64,000 nucleotides of DNA from Arthrobacter sp. efr-133-TYG-118 (GTDB lineage: Bacteria > Actinomycetota > Actinomycetes > Actinomycetales > Micrococcaceae), in contig NZ_JARVRH010000010.1 in the NCBI RefSeq assembly GCF_030209755.1, positions 1 to 64,000 of the forward strand, read 5' to 3'. The position numbers were made by a program, and so were the translations under genes. Of the stretch, positions 8,520 through 16,662 are shown in pieces (the first letter of the stretch is position 1; each line of letters starts with the position of its first letter). The notes under the pieces are model-generated. The model saw only the letters and a program-made list of their open reading frames with translations. It was not told the origin of the DNA and ran no database searches.

Positions 8520-9248
8520 TCATTGCTGATATTCAGAGGAGTTGATCTTGAGTTCCGGGGCGATACCCACGCACAGCCAATCGGTGATTTGGGCCGCCAT
8601 GGTTTCCTGGTCGGGCTTTGCGGGGGAGGCGGGACTGCCGAGCCACCTCTCGCCGGCGTTGCGGACCAGCCCGATGGCAGCGGTGGGCCAGTAGTCGATC
8701 AGTGCTTCCTTGTCCGCCCCCAGGTGTTCCCGCATGGGCCGGGCGATCATGGCACTGATCGACTCGAAGAAGTGGCCAAGGGCTCCCGAGGCGGCGATGG
8801 CGTCTTGCGCCGAGGGTTCCCCTTGCGAGAGCCGCGTGATGAACGCGTAGACGGCGGGGCTGGACTCCGCCATCTGAAGGTATGCGGAGACCATCGCGAA
8901 CAAGCCTTCGCGTGGAGTCTGCGCGCTTTCTGCCGCTTCCTTCATCCGCCGTTGCATTTGGCCCAGCACTACTTCGCCCATTGCCTGTTGCAAGCCGGCT
9001 TTGTCCCCGAAATAGCGGTAATACACAGACTTCGAAGTACTGGCCGCGGTGGCGATGTCCTCCATGGACGCTTCGCTGCCCAGCGTATGGACAGCCTTGC
9101 GGGCGGCCTTGATGAGGTCGCGCCGGCGTTCTTCGCGGTGGACCTGCCAGCGGGCGGCACGGCCGTCGACGGCGGGAGCCTCGCCGTCCGCAGGCGGCGT
9201 GGTCCCGGCGTCGCGCTCGGCAGGAAGTCCTGGGCTGGGGATGTTCAC
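8520..9248 (-). CDS. TetR/AcrR family transcriptional regulator
   Basis: About 242 residues from a GTG start (VNIPSPGLPAE). The helix-turn-helix is at roughly residues 45-85: SMEDIATAASTSKSVYYRYF is a typical TetR recognition region. The C-terminal ligand domain resembles those of fatty-acid regulators, which usually sense acyl-CoA. It heads an operon with the acyl-CoA oxidase-like gene and is divergent from the thiolase operon. A 13-bp palindrome directly upstream is its probable operator, so it should repress both directions and itself. An upstream start would read through that operator and is unlikely. Confidence 0.87.
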   Translation of the reverse strand: MNIPSPGLPAERDAGTTPPADGEAPAVDGRAARWQVHREERRRDLIKAARKAVHTLGSEASMEDIATAASTSKSVYYRYFGDKAGLQQAMGEVVLGQMQRRMKEAAESAQTPREGLFAMVSAYLQMAESSPAVYAFITRLSQGEPSAQDAIAASGALGHFFESISAMIARPMREHLGADKEALIDYWPTAAIGLVRNAGERWLGSPASPAKPDQETMAAQITDWLCVGIAPELKINSSEYQQ

Positions 9249-9279
9249 GATACTCAGCGTATCAGGTACGCTGGGTATC
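9249..9279. promoter_or_regulatory. Probable TetR operator between divergent operons
   Basis: Inverted repeat with 13-bp arms and one mismatch: GATACTCAGCGTA (9249-9261) and TACGCTGGGTATC (9267-9279), separated by 5 bases. It sits immediately before the regulator's GTG and 32 bases before the thiolase ATG, where binding would block transcription both ways. Confidence 0.75.
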
Positions 9280-9310
9280 AGTAACCCGATGTGATCATAA
9301 GGAGAACCGC

Positions 9311-10681
9311 ATGCCTGCAGCAGCACATTCCGCGAGCGCACCACATGAATCCCCCGTAACCCAGGGCACATTCCGCAGGGCCGTGGTGGTTGGCGGGAAC
9401 AGGATCCCCTTTGCCCGGACCGGCGGCGCCTACACCAAATCATCGAACCAGGACATGCTGACGGCAGCACTGGACGGGCTGATCGCGCGCTTCGGCCTTC
9501 AAGAGGAGCGGATCGGCGAGGTCGCCGCGGGAGCTGTCCTGAAGCACTCCCGCGACTTCAACCTGACACGCGAAGCGGTGCTTGGCTCGGCCCTTTCCGC
9601 CGAGACGCCTGCCTACGATCTCCAACAGGCGTGCGCCACCGGCCTTGAGACCGTCCTGGGCCTCGCCAACAAGATCAAGCTGGGCCAAATCGACTCGGCC
9701 ATCGCCGGCGGCGTCGACTCTGCCTCGGATGCCCCTATTGCCGTGAGCGAGGGCCTCCGCGAAGTCCTCCTTGACCTCAATCGCGCCAAGTCCCTGCCCG
9801 AGCGGCTCAAGGTCCTCTCGCGGCTGCGTCCCAAGGACCTCGCCCCGGATGCTCCGAACACCGGGGAACCGCGGACCGGCCTCTCCATGGGAGAGCACCA
9901 GGCGCTCACCACGGCCCAATGGAAGATCAGCCGGGAAGCCCAGGACGAGATTGCGTTCAATAGCCACCACAACCTCGCCGCAGCCTACGAACGTGGCTTC
10001 TTCGATGACCTCGTGACTCCGTACCGTGGGCTCAGCCGTGATTCGAACCTCCGGCCCGATACGTCCATGGAGAAGTTGGCCACCCTCAAACCCGTCTTCG
10101 GAAAGAGCCTTGGAGCTGAGGCCACCATGACGGCCGGCAACTCCACCCCGCTCACGGACGGCGCCTCCACGGTTCTCCTCGGCACTGAGGAATGGGCGGA
10201 CGCCCGGGGCCTGCCCAAGCTGGCCGTCGTCGTCGACGGCGAGGCGGCCGCCGTCGATTTCGTCCATGGGAAAGACGGGCTCCTCATGGCGCCGGCCTTT
10301 GCGGTACCGCGACTCCTCGCACGCAACGGCCTCTCCTTCGAAGACATCGACTTCTTCGAAATCCACGAAGCCTTTGCGGGCACCGTCCTGAGTACGCTCG
10401 CTGCGTGGGAAGACGAGGAGTTCGGCCGTACCCGGCTGGGGCTGGATGGTGCCTTCGGCAAGATCGACCGCGCCAAGCTCAACGTCAACGGCTCGTCCCT
10501 CGCCGCCGGACATCCGTTTGCCGCCACCGGCGGACGGATCGTCGCCTCGCTGGCGAAGATGCTCCACGACAACGGCCCGGTGGACGGCCGTCCCGCGCGC
10601 GGACTCATCTCCATCTGCGCAGCCGGAGGGCAGGGCGTCGTCGCGATCCTTGAGGCCTACTCCGCTCCGGAAGGGCGGTAA
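9311..10681 (+). CDS. fadA: Acetyl-CoA C-acyltransferase (thiolase)
   Basis: The 456-residue thiolase cleaves 3-ketoacyl-CoA to acetyl-CoA and a shortened acyl-CoA. Cys108 in LQQACATGLET is the acyl-accepting nucleophile; EIHEAFAG, AAGHPFAATGGR and the C-terminal SICAAGGQGV supply the other active-site residues. It is followed after 5 bases by a FabG4-like reductase and then a MaoC hydratase. The set resembles fadA2-fabG4-htdX of M. tuberculosis (Rv0243-Rv0241c). The upstream AAGGAG site at 9299-9304 supports this start. Confidence 0.92.
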   Translation: MPAAAHSASAPHESPVTQGTFRRAVVVGGNRIPFARTGGAYTKSSNQDMLTAALDGLIARFGLQEERIGEVAAGAVLKHSRDFNLTREAVLGSALSAETPAYDLQQACATGLETVLGLANKIKLGQIDSAIAGGVDSASDAPIAVSEGLREVLLDLNRAKSLPERLKVLSRLRPKDLAPDAPNTGEPRTGLSMGEHQALTTAQWKISREAQDEIAFNSHHNLAAAYERGFFDDLVTPYRGLSRDSNLRPDTSMEKLATLKPVFGKSLGAEATMTAGNSTPLTDGASTVLLGTEEWADARGLPKLAVVVDGEAAAVDFVHGKDGLLMAPAFAVPRLLARNGLSFEDIDFFEIHEAFAGTVLSTLAAWEDEEFGRTRLGLDGAFGKIDRAKLNVNGSSLAAGHPFAATGGRIVASLAKMLHDNGPVDGRPARGLISICAAGGQGVVAILEAYSAPEGR

Positions 10682-10686
10682 CCGGC

Positions 10687-12039
10687 ATGACGGACAAATA
10701 CACACAGTTTGTCAGCCACGGGATCGGCAAGGACCTGGCCAAAAAGCTCGGCCTGCCCCAACCTGCTGTGCTTCGGAGGTACAAAGCGGGAGAACCGCTG
10801 GTTCCGGGGCCGGTCCTTGTGCTCGGAAGCGGCAACGGCCGAACCGCCGGCTCCGACGAGTTGGCTGCCGCCCTCGTGGGCTGGGGCCTGGACGTTCGGC
10901 GTTCCGCCTTGCCCAAGGAAAAGCTGGGGGCGATCATCCTGGTGCTTGACGCCGTCGAGCACCCGGAGGAGCTTGCCGGCCCCGTTCTCACTGCGGCCCC
11001 ATCGCTCCGCGACCTGGCCCCCGGCGCACGGGTCGTCACGATCTCCCGAACTTCCGCCTCTGCAGCCAACCCGGCTGTTGCCGCCGGTCGTCAAGGCGTC
11101 GACGGCCTGCTGCGTTCGCTGGCCAAGGAACTCCGGGCAGGTGCCACGGCCAACGGCGTTCTCCTCGGGGACGGTGCGGGCACCACAAGCCCCAGCACTC
11201 TGGGTGCGCTGCGCTTCTTCCTGTCCGGCAGGGCCGCGTTCGTGGACGGCCAGTTCCTGACTGTCACCTCAGGCGCCGGCCAGCTTCCCGCCGACGCCGA
11301 CAAGCCCTTGGCCGGGAAGGTAGCCGTCGTCACGGGAGCGGCCCGTGGAATCGGCGCGGCGATCGCGCGGACCCTGCACCGGGACGGCGCCCGGCTGGTG
11401 GTGGTGGATATTCCCGCTGCGGGGGACCACCTCGCCGCCGTCGCGAACGAGGTGCACGGCACTGCCCTGCAATTGGACATCACGTCCGAGGACGCCGGGA
11501 AGCGGATCATCGACCACGCCGTGGAACGCCATGGCGGCCTCGACATCGTCATCCACAATGCCGGCATTACCCGGGACAAGCTTCTGGCCAACATGGATGA
11601 GGGCCGCTGGAATTCCGTCATCGGCGTGAACATCGCCTCGCAGTTGAGAATCAACGAGGCACTCCTTGGCTCGGACCAGCTCAACAAAACCCCACGGATC
11701 GTGTCGGTGGCCTCCACTAGTGGTATCGCCGGCAATCGCGGGCAGACCAACTACGCTGCTTCGAAAGGGGGAGTGATCGGCATGGTCAGGGCCACGGCGC
11801 CCTTGTTGGCAGAACGCGGCGGCTCCATCAACGCCGTCGCGCCCGGCTTCATCGAGACCGACATGACCGCACGGATCCCCTTCGCCACCCGCGAAGTGGC
11901 CCGCAGGCTGAATTCGCTGCAGCAGGGCGGCCTTCCCGGGGACGTGGCAGAGGCAATTGCTTTCCTGGCATCGGACGCGGCTGCTGGAATCACAGGAGAA
12001 GTGCTCAGGGTCTGCGGACAGAACCTGGTGGGTGCATGA
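10687..12039 (+). CDS. High-molecular-weight 3-oxoacyl-ACP/CoA reductase (FabG4-like SDR)
   Basis: The 450-residue protein is nearly twice the usual FabG length. An N-terminal degenerate Rossmann domain (about residues 1-205) lacks a standard cofactor motif, while the C-terminal domain (from about 210) is a complete SDR: VVTGAARGIGAAIA, IHNAGITRD, and the active site Tyr356/Lys360 in TNYAASKGG. It interconverts 3-oxoacyl and 3-hydroxyacyl thioesters using NAD(P)H. The size and neighbours match the FabG4 class, which favours acyl-CoA and probably works in fatty acid breakdown or remodelling here. The stop overlaps the next start (ATGA at 12036-12039). Confidence 0.9.
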   Translation: MTDKYTQFVSHGIGKDLAKKLGLPQPAVLRRYKAGEPLVPGPVLVLGSGNGRTAGSDELAAALVGWGLDVRRSALPKEKLGAIILVLDAVEHPEELAGPVLTAAPSLRDLAPGARVVTISRTSASAANPAVAAGRQGVDGLLRSLAKELRAGATANGVLLGDGAGTTSPSTLGALRFFLSGRAAFVDGQFLTVTSGAGQLPADADKPLAGKVAVVTGAARGIGAAIARTLHRDGARLVVVDIPAAGDHLAAVANEVHGTALQLDITSEDAGKRIIDHAVERHGGLDIVIHNAGITRDKLLANMDEGRWNSVIGVNIASQLRINEALLGSDQLNKTPRIVSVASTSGIAGNRGQTNYAASKGGVIGMVRATAPLLAERGGSINAVAPGFIETDMTARIPFATREVARRLNSLQQGGLPGDVAEAIAFLASDAAAGITGEVLRVCGQNLVGA

Positions 12040-12947
12040 CGACGGAACAACCGCTCATCCTGGGGGAGCTGCCGTCCCTCTCGAAGCTGTACGTGAATGC
12101 GGCGGCGACGGCGGCACGGCGGAGGGTGCTGGGGTTCCAGGCTGCCTCTGCGCTGCCCCACGGGAGCCATGAGGTGCGGGGAGTGCGGGCCGACGTCGCG
12201 AACCTCACGGCTTACCAGCACCTGATCGGCGAGACTGCGAGTGACGCACTGCCGGCCGGCTTCATCCATGCCCTCGCGTTCCCGGTTGCCATGAGCGTGC
12301 TGAACCGGGACGACTTCCCGCTTCCGCTGTTGGGGATGATCCATTTGAAGAACCATGTGGGGCAGTTCCGGGCAGTTCAGTTCAGTGAGCCGCTCGACGT
12401 CCGGTCCTGGGCCGAGGACATGCGCGGCCACAGGGCGGGAACCCAGCTGGACGTCGTCGCCGAAGTTCGATCGAGCGACGACGGGGCCCTGCTCTGGCGG
12501 GGCGTGTCGACGTATTTGGCCAAAGGGGTCTTCCTCCCGGGAGTCGACAAGGCCGCCACGGCCCCCGCTCCGGCTGACTTCACGGCGCCCGCACCAACGG
12601 CCGTCTGGCAACTCGGCGTGGATACCGGCCGCCTGTACGCGGCCGTATCCGGCGACTTCAATCCGATCCACTTGAGCCTCCTCTCGGCCAAGGCGCTTGG
12701 CCTGCCGCGGTCAATCGCGCACGGCATGTACCTTGCATCCCGGGCCTTGGCCGACGTGGGCTCGGTGAAGTCGGAAGCGTTCCGATGGGACGTGATTTTC
12801 GAGGCACCGGTGTTCCTCCCGGCGCGGGTGGCCCTGGAGATCGGCACCATCCACTCCGCGTCGGGGTCGTGGGAGCGATCGGACTACGTCGCCTGGAACC
12901 CGCGGAGCGGCAGGAGGCACTTCAGCGGATCCGTGACGGCTCTGTAG
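12036..12947 (+). CDS. MaoC-family enoyl-CoA hydratase/dehydratase
   Basis: The 303-residue double-hotdog protein carries the hydratase 2 signature in its C-terminal half, AAVSGDFNPIHLS with downstream SIAHGMY (catalytic Asp and His). The N-terminal hotdog (about residues 1-170) lacks the motif and is probably structural. It would hydrate trans-2-enoyl-CoA to (R)-3-hydroxyacyl-CoA. With the reductase and thiolase it completes a beta-oxidation-like set driven from the TetR-controlled promoter. Confidence 0.88.
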   Translation: MTTEQPLILGELPSLSKLYVNAAATAARRRVLGFQAASALPHGSHEVRGVRADVANLTAYQHLIGETASDALPAGFIHALAFPVAMSVLNRDDFPLPLLGMIHLKNHVGQFRAVQFSEPLDVRSWAEDMRGHRAGTQLDVVAEVRSSDDGALLWRGVSTYLAKGVFLPGVDKAATAPAPADFTAPAPTAVWQLGVDTGRLYAAVSGDFNPIHLSLLSAKALGLPRSIAHGMYLASRALADVGSVKSEAFRWDVIFEAPVFLPARVALEIGTIHSASGSWERSDYVAWNPRSGRRHFSGSVTAL

Positions 12948-12990
12948 GGCGCCGGTTTCGGGGTTCAGGGTTCAAGGTTCAGGAACGGCC

Positions 12991-13032
12991 ACGACGACGG
13001 CGGCCACCCACGTGGGGGACCGCCGTCGTCGT
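12991..13032 (+). terminator. Hairpin terminator after the MaoC gene
   Basis: Perfect 13-bp arms ACGACGACGGCGG (12991-13003) and 13020-13032 with a 16-nt loop, 44 bases past the MaoC stop. No strong U run follows, which is common in high-GC actinobacteria. Confidence 0.65.
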
Positions 13033-13152
13033 CCATCGTGGAGCCGGTTGAGTGTCAGGTTCACTGCCGTGGGTGAATTGCCGGTAATGCAATTTAATAA
13101 ATGTGATGAACGCCGCAAATTGCACGAAAAGGCAAATTCGGAGTTAAACAAA

Positions 13153-13185
13153 CAAGGCCTGGAATTATCATAATTCCAGGCCTTG
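13153..13185 (-). terminator. Terminator of tRNA-Leu
   Basis: Perfect 16-bp inverted repeat 13153-13168 and 13170-13185 immediately downstream of the tRNA on the minus strand, followed by TTTGTTTAAC. A strong intrinsic terminator. Confidence 0.85.
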
Positions 13186-13191
13186 CAATTG

Positions 13192-13274
13192 TGCGCGGAG
13201 GGGGACTTGAACCCCCACCCCCTTTCGAGGACTAGCACCTCAAGCTAGCGCGTCTGCCATTCCGCCACCCGCGC
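13192..13274 (-). tRNA. tRNA-Leu (anticodon GAG)
   Basis: On the minus strand the 83-nt sequence begins GCGCGGGTGGCGGAATGGCA and folds as a class II tRNA. The acceptor stem is GCGCGGG with TCCGCGC, the anticodon arm is CTAGC-TTGAGGT-GCTAG giving anticodon GAG, there is a long variable arm, and the T-arm is GGGGG-TTCAAGT-CCCCC. The discriminator base is A. CCA is not encoded. The long variable arm and anticodon assign leucine. Confidence 0.95.
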
Positions 13275-13549
13275 AGGTGGTGTTCGGAGCCTTCGTTCTG
13301 CGCCTCTCGGCGCTTCTCTTTCCTCCGAAGCAGCGAGAAAAACTCTAACACGGATTCGGGGAAATAAAAAAACCGGAGCCGGAGGGGAGCCTGCCAACCG
13401 CAATTGGACCCTGCCATTCCGCGCCAAAACGCGGGAAAGCACGCGGCTAAACGAGCCTGCGGTGGGTAGGCTGAGGGAAGCGCGCGGGAGCGTCCGCACC
13501 ATGTGCCCACCCGCGGGGTACGTCCATCCCAGCCAGCAAGGAGAGTTCC

Positions 13550-14875
13550 ATGACTGATATCCGACCCGAGGACGAAGTAGTCCGGATCTGCCAGGAACTC
13601 ATCCGCATAGACACCTCGAACTTCGGTGACGATTCCGGTCCCGGGGAACGCGCCGCAGCGGAATACACCGCGGCGCTTATTAATGAAGTCGGACTGGACG
13701 CCGAAATCTTTGAGTCGGCTCCGGGGCGGGCAAACGTCGTCACGCGCATGGCGGGGGAGGACCCCTCGGCCGGGGCCCTAGTCGTCCACGGCCACCTCGA
13801 CGTCGTGCCGGCGCTCAAGGACCAGTGGTCCGTGGATCCCTTCAGCGGCGAACTCAAGGATGGACTCATCTGGGGACGCGGCGCCGTGGACATGAAGGAC
13901 ATGGACGCCATGATTCTCTCGGTCATGCGTGACTTCGCCCGCACGGGACGCAAGCCCAAGCGGGACATCATCTTCGCGTTCTTCGCCGACGAGGAAGCCG
14001 GAGGCAACCACGGCGCGCGCTACGCCGTCGAGCACCGCAGGGAACTCTTCGACGGCGCTACGGAAGCGATCTCCGAGGTAGGCGGCTTCTCGGCCACCAT
14101 CGGAGGCCAGCGCACCTACTTGCTCCAGACCGCGGAGAAGGGCCTTTCCTGGCTGCGCCTCGTGGCCCACGGCCGTGCCGGGCACGGTTCGCAAATCAAC
14201 ACGGACAATGCGATCACCCGCCTGGCCGGGGCAGTCACCAGGATCGGCGAGTATCGATGGCCGATCGAGCTGACCCCCACCACCCGGCAGTTCCTCGAGG
14301 GGGTCACGGAACTGACCGGCGTCGAGTTCGATCCGGACAACCCCGAGACGCTCCTGAAGGAACTCGGCACCGTGGCGCGCTTCGTGGGGGCCACCCTCCA
14401 AAACACCTCGAACCCCACGCTGCTGAGCTCCGGATACAAGCACAACGTCATCCCCGAATCGGCGGAAGCACTGGTGGACTGCCGCACCCTGCCGGGCCAG
14501 CAGGAGTTGGTCTTCGAAACCGTCAAAAAACTTGCCGGAGACGGCGTGGACGTCAGCTACGTCAACAAGGACGTGTCCTTGGAAGTGCCGTTTGCCGGCA
14601 ATCTGGTCGACGCGATGATCGACGCCTTGCACACGGAAGACCCCGGCGCCAAGGTGCTGCCGTACACCTTGTCCGGCGGCACCGACAACAAGTCGCTCAG
14701 CAAGATCGGCATCACAGGTTACGGGTTCGCCCCGCTGATGCTCCCCGAGGAACTCGACTTCACCGGGATGTTCCACGGGGTTGACGAACGCGTTCCGGCC
14801 GATTCGCTCAAGTTCGGATCCAGGGTGCTCAACACCCTGCTCAGCAACTACCAGGGAGAACGCCTTGATCCCTGA
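13550..14875 (+). CDS. M20/M25/M40 family metallopeptidase
   Basis: The 441-residue protein is a two-zinc amidohydrolase/peptidase of the M20 clan. Metal-binding and catalytic motifs are complete: VVHGHLDVVP, WGRGAVDMKDMD and FFADEEAGGNHG, with a dimerisation-domain motif AHGRAGHGSQI. No signal peptide. Substrate is probably an acylated amino acid or dipeptide but cannot be fixed; the M. tuberculosis homologue by position is Rv2141c. The AAGGAGAG site at 13538-13545 supports the start. The gene overlaps the following acyl-CoA dehydrogenase by 11 bases. Confidence 0.92.
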   Translation: MTDIRPEDEVVRICQELIRIDTSNFGDDSGPGERAAAEYTAALINEVGLDAEIFESAPGRANVVTRMAGEDPSAGALVVHGHLDVVPALKDQWSVDPFSGELKDGLIWGRGAVDMKDMDAMILSVMRDFARTGRKPKRDIIFAFFADEEAGGNHGARYAVEHRRELFDGATEAISEVGGFSATIGGQRTYLLQTAEKGLSWLRLVAHGRAGHGSQINTDNAITRLAGAVTRIGEYRWPIELTPTTRQFLEGVTELTGVEFDPDNPETLLKELGTVARFVGATLQNTSNPTLLSSGYKHNVIPESAEALVDCRTLPGQQELVFETVKKLAGDGVDVSYVNKDVSLEVPFAGNLVDAMIDALHTEDPGAKVLPYTLSGGTDNKSLSKIGITGYGFAPLMLPEELDFTGMFHGVDERVPADSLKFGSRVLNTLLSNYQGERLDP

Positions 14876-16025
14876 GGAGATCCTGCCGGACGAGCTGCTC
14901 GACCGCATGCGGGGCCGCGCCGCGGGCTACGACCAGGACAACTCGTTCTTCCACGAGGACCTTGAGGAGCTCGCTGCTGCGGGTTACCTGAAGATCTTTG
15001 TCCCCGAGTCCGACGGCGGACTGGGGCTCGGGCTCGAAGCCGCGGCGGCGCTTCAGCGCCGGCTTGCCACGGCTGCCCCGGCCACCGCGCTGGCCGTCAA
15101 CATGCACCTTGTCTGGACCGGCGTCGCGCATGTCCTGGCGGCCCGCGGCGACGATTCGCTTGACTTTGTCCTCAAGGAGTCCGGGCAAGGCGAGGTCTTT
15201 GCCTTCGGGATTTCCGAGCCGGGCAATGACTCCATGCTCTTTGATTCAGGGACCACGGCGGAACCGCAGCGGGACGGCGGGTACAGCTTTACCGGGCGGA
15301 AGATCTTCACGAGCCTGTCGACGGCATGGACCCGCCTCGGCATCTTCGGCAAGGACGGCGGCGCGCGGGAGGGGAGTGGAGAGCTGGTTTTCGGCTTCAT
15401 CCAACGCGACGCGCCCGGCCACGAGACACTAGGTGACTGGGACACCCTGGGCATGCGGGCCAGTCAATCGAACACCACGCTCTTGCAGGATGCCGCAGTG
15501 CCACCGGAACGGATCTTCCGGAAACTGCCCGTAGGACCCAACCAGGATCCGTTGGTCTTCGCGATCTTCGCGTGCTTCGAAACGCTGCTTGCCGCTGTCT
15601 ACACGGGCATCGGGGAGCGGGCATTCGCCCTGGCGGTCGAGGCGGCCAAACGCCGTACCTCGGCCAAATACGGCGGCCGAAGCTTCTCGCAAGACCCGGA
15701 CATCCGCTGGAAGATCGCCGACGCCGCCATGGCAATGGATTCCATCCAGCCCCAGTTGGCGTCAGTCGCCCGCGACGTGGATGGCCTGGTTGATCACGGG
15801 GCGCAGTGGTTCCCTAAGTTCGTGGGGCTCAAGGTGCGGGCCACGGAGAACGCCCGGACCATGGTGGATGTGGCAATCCGGGTTTCCGGAGGCTCAAGCT
15901 ACTTCCGGGGCTCCGAACTCGAACGGCTGTATCGCGATGTGCTGGCCGGGATCTTCCATCCCTCCAATGACGAATCAGCGCACAACACGGTAGCCAACGC
16001 GTGGCTTGGCCCGCTCGAAAGCTGA
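14865..16025 (+). CDS. Acyl-CoA dehydrogenase family protein
   Basis: The 386-residue protein starts at a TTG (LIPEEILPDELLDRM) preceded by GGGAGAA, overlapping the M20 stop by 11 bases; no better start is visible in frame. It has the three acyl-CoA dehydrogenase regions: helical N-terminus, FAD-contacting FAFGISEPGNDSML and middle beta domain, and a C-terminal helical domain ending VSGGSSYFRGSELERLYRDV. The normal catalytic Glu is not obvious, so the substrate may be a non-fatty acyl-CoA or another flavin-dependent reaction. Coupling to the peptidase suggests release followed by oxidation of an acyl group, which is inference. Confidence 0.82.
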   Translation: MIPEEILPDELLDRMRGRAAGYDQDNSFFHEDLEELAAAGYLKIFVPESDGGLGLGLEAAAALQRRLATAAPATALAVNMHLVWTGVAHVLAARGDDSLDFVLKESGQGEVFAFGISEPGNDSMLFDSGTTAEPQRDGGYSFTGRKIFTSLSTAWTRLGIFGKDGGAREGSGELVFGFIQRDAPGHETLGDWDTLGMRASQSNTTLLQDAAVPPERIFRKLPVGPNQDPLVFAIFACFETLLAAVYTGIGERAFALAVEAAKRRTSAKYGGRSFSQDPDIRWKIADAAMAMDSIQPQLASVARDVDGLVDHGAQWFPKFVGLKVRATENARTMVDVAIRVSGGSSYFRGSELERLYRDVLAGIFHPSNDESAHNTVANAWLGPLES

Positions 16026-16068
16026 AACGCTCGAAAGCTGGAGGGAGAACCCGGAATCGCGTCCGCTG

Positions 16069-16302
16069 CTACACGGTGCGCTGTACGTTGAGTACTCTGC
16101 GGCGCAGCCAGAACCGGCGACCGCCGCCGATATAGAGGATGCTCCGCTCCAGTTCCCACTTGCCATATTCGGAGTGTTCCACGAGCCGGCGTCGCGCCTC
16201 GGGCAAGGAATCGTCAGGGCTGACGGTCAGTACGAGATACTCGTACTGCCTCGCGTAGTCCCGCTGACGTTCCACTGAACTGCTCAGAAATTGTTCTCTC
16301 AT
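16069..16302 (-). CDS. DUF5703 family protein
   Basis: A 77-residue soluble basic protein beginning MREQFLSSSVERQRDYARQY, which I recognise as the actinobacterial DUF5703 family; length is normal. It ends with a WELERSILYIGGGRRFWLRR motif. Function unknown. The gene stands alone on the minus strand, divergent from the acidic small protein that follows, in a region whose order is conserved in actinobacteria next to uppP. Confidence 0.8.
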   Translation of the reverse strand: MREQFLSSSVERQRDYARQYEYLVLTVSPDDSLPEARRRLVEHSEYGKWELERSILYIGGGRRFWLRRRVLNVQRTV

Positions 16303-16341
16303 CCCTCTCCATTTTCGTCTTTTTCGGGCTAACGTGAAGTC

Positions 16342-16614
16342 ATGAGCATCGATCCGCGTGTCGCGCTTCAGTCATTGACAGCCGCCTTGGAAGAGCACCT
16401 GATTGCCGCTTCGGCCCGCAGGGGCGAAGGAGATCCCGCTGTGGAGGCAGCGTTTTTTGCCGTCGCAGATGCCTTTGAGGTGTATGAGGACTCACTATAC
16501 GAGGCCTACTCGGAAGTCACACCACTTCAGGTGTTTGACGACGATGAAGAAGATGACGACGAGGACAACAGTGAACTCCTCGACGAAGACGAGCTGGAGA
16601 TCCTCGACCAGTAG
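16342..16614 (+). CDS. Small acidic conserved hypothetical protein
   Basis: A 90-residue protein. Residues 1-60 form a probable helical domain (LQSLTAALEEHLIAASARRG...AFFAVADAFEVYEDSLYEAY); residues 66-90 are almost all Asp/Glu. I have seen such proteins annotated loosely as 'primosomal protein' in Micrococcaceae but see nothing supporting that. Codon usage is like the neighbours and the gene is preceded by a plausible promoter region, so it is probably real. Confidence 0.72.
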   Translation: MSIDPRVALQSLTAALEEHLIAASARRGEGDPAVEAAFFAVADAFEVYEDSLYEAYSEVTPLQVFDDDEEDDDEDNSELLDEDELEILDQ

Positions 16615-16662
16615 TGCGCGGTCAGTAATCGCGCGGCCACTCATGCCGCAGTGACAGCTGAG

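Noticed and set aside
7917-9284. 455-codon plus-strand frame opposite the oxidase-like and TetR genes
   Set aside because: Its product is low-complexity and crosses two real minus-strand genes and their operator.
9440-10705. 421-codon minus-strand frame opposite the thiolase gene
   Set aside because: Antisense shadow of a gene with complete thiolase motifs.
12961-12983. Short tandem GGTTCA repeats
   Set aside because: Three imperfect copies only; not distinguishable from chance or a minor slippage.
13232-13510. Minus-strand frames overlapping the tRNA-Leu upstream region
   Set aside because: They run through the tRNA gene and have no ribosome binding site or recognisable product.
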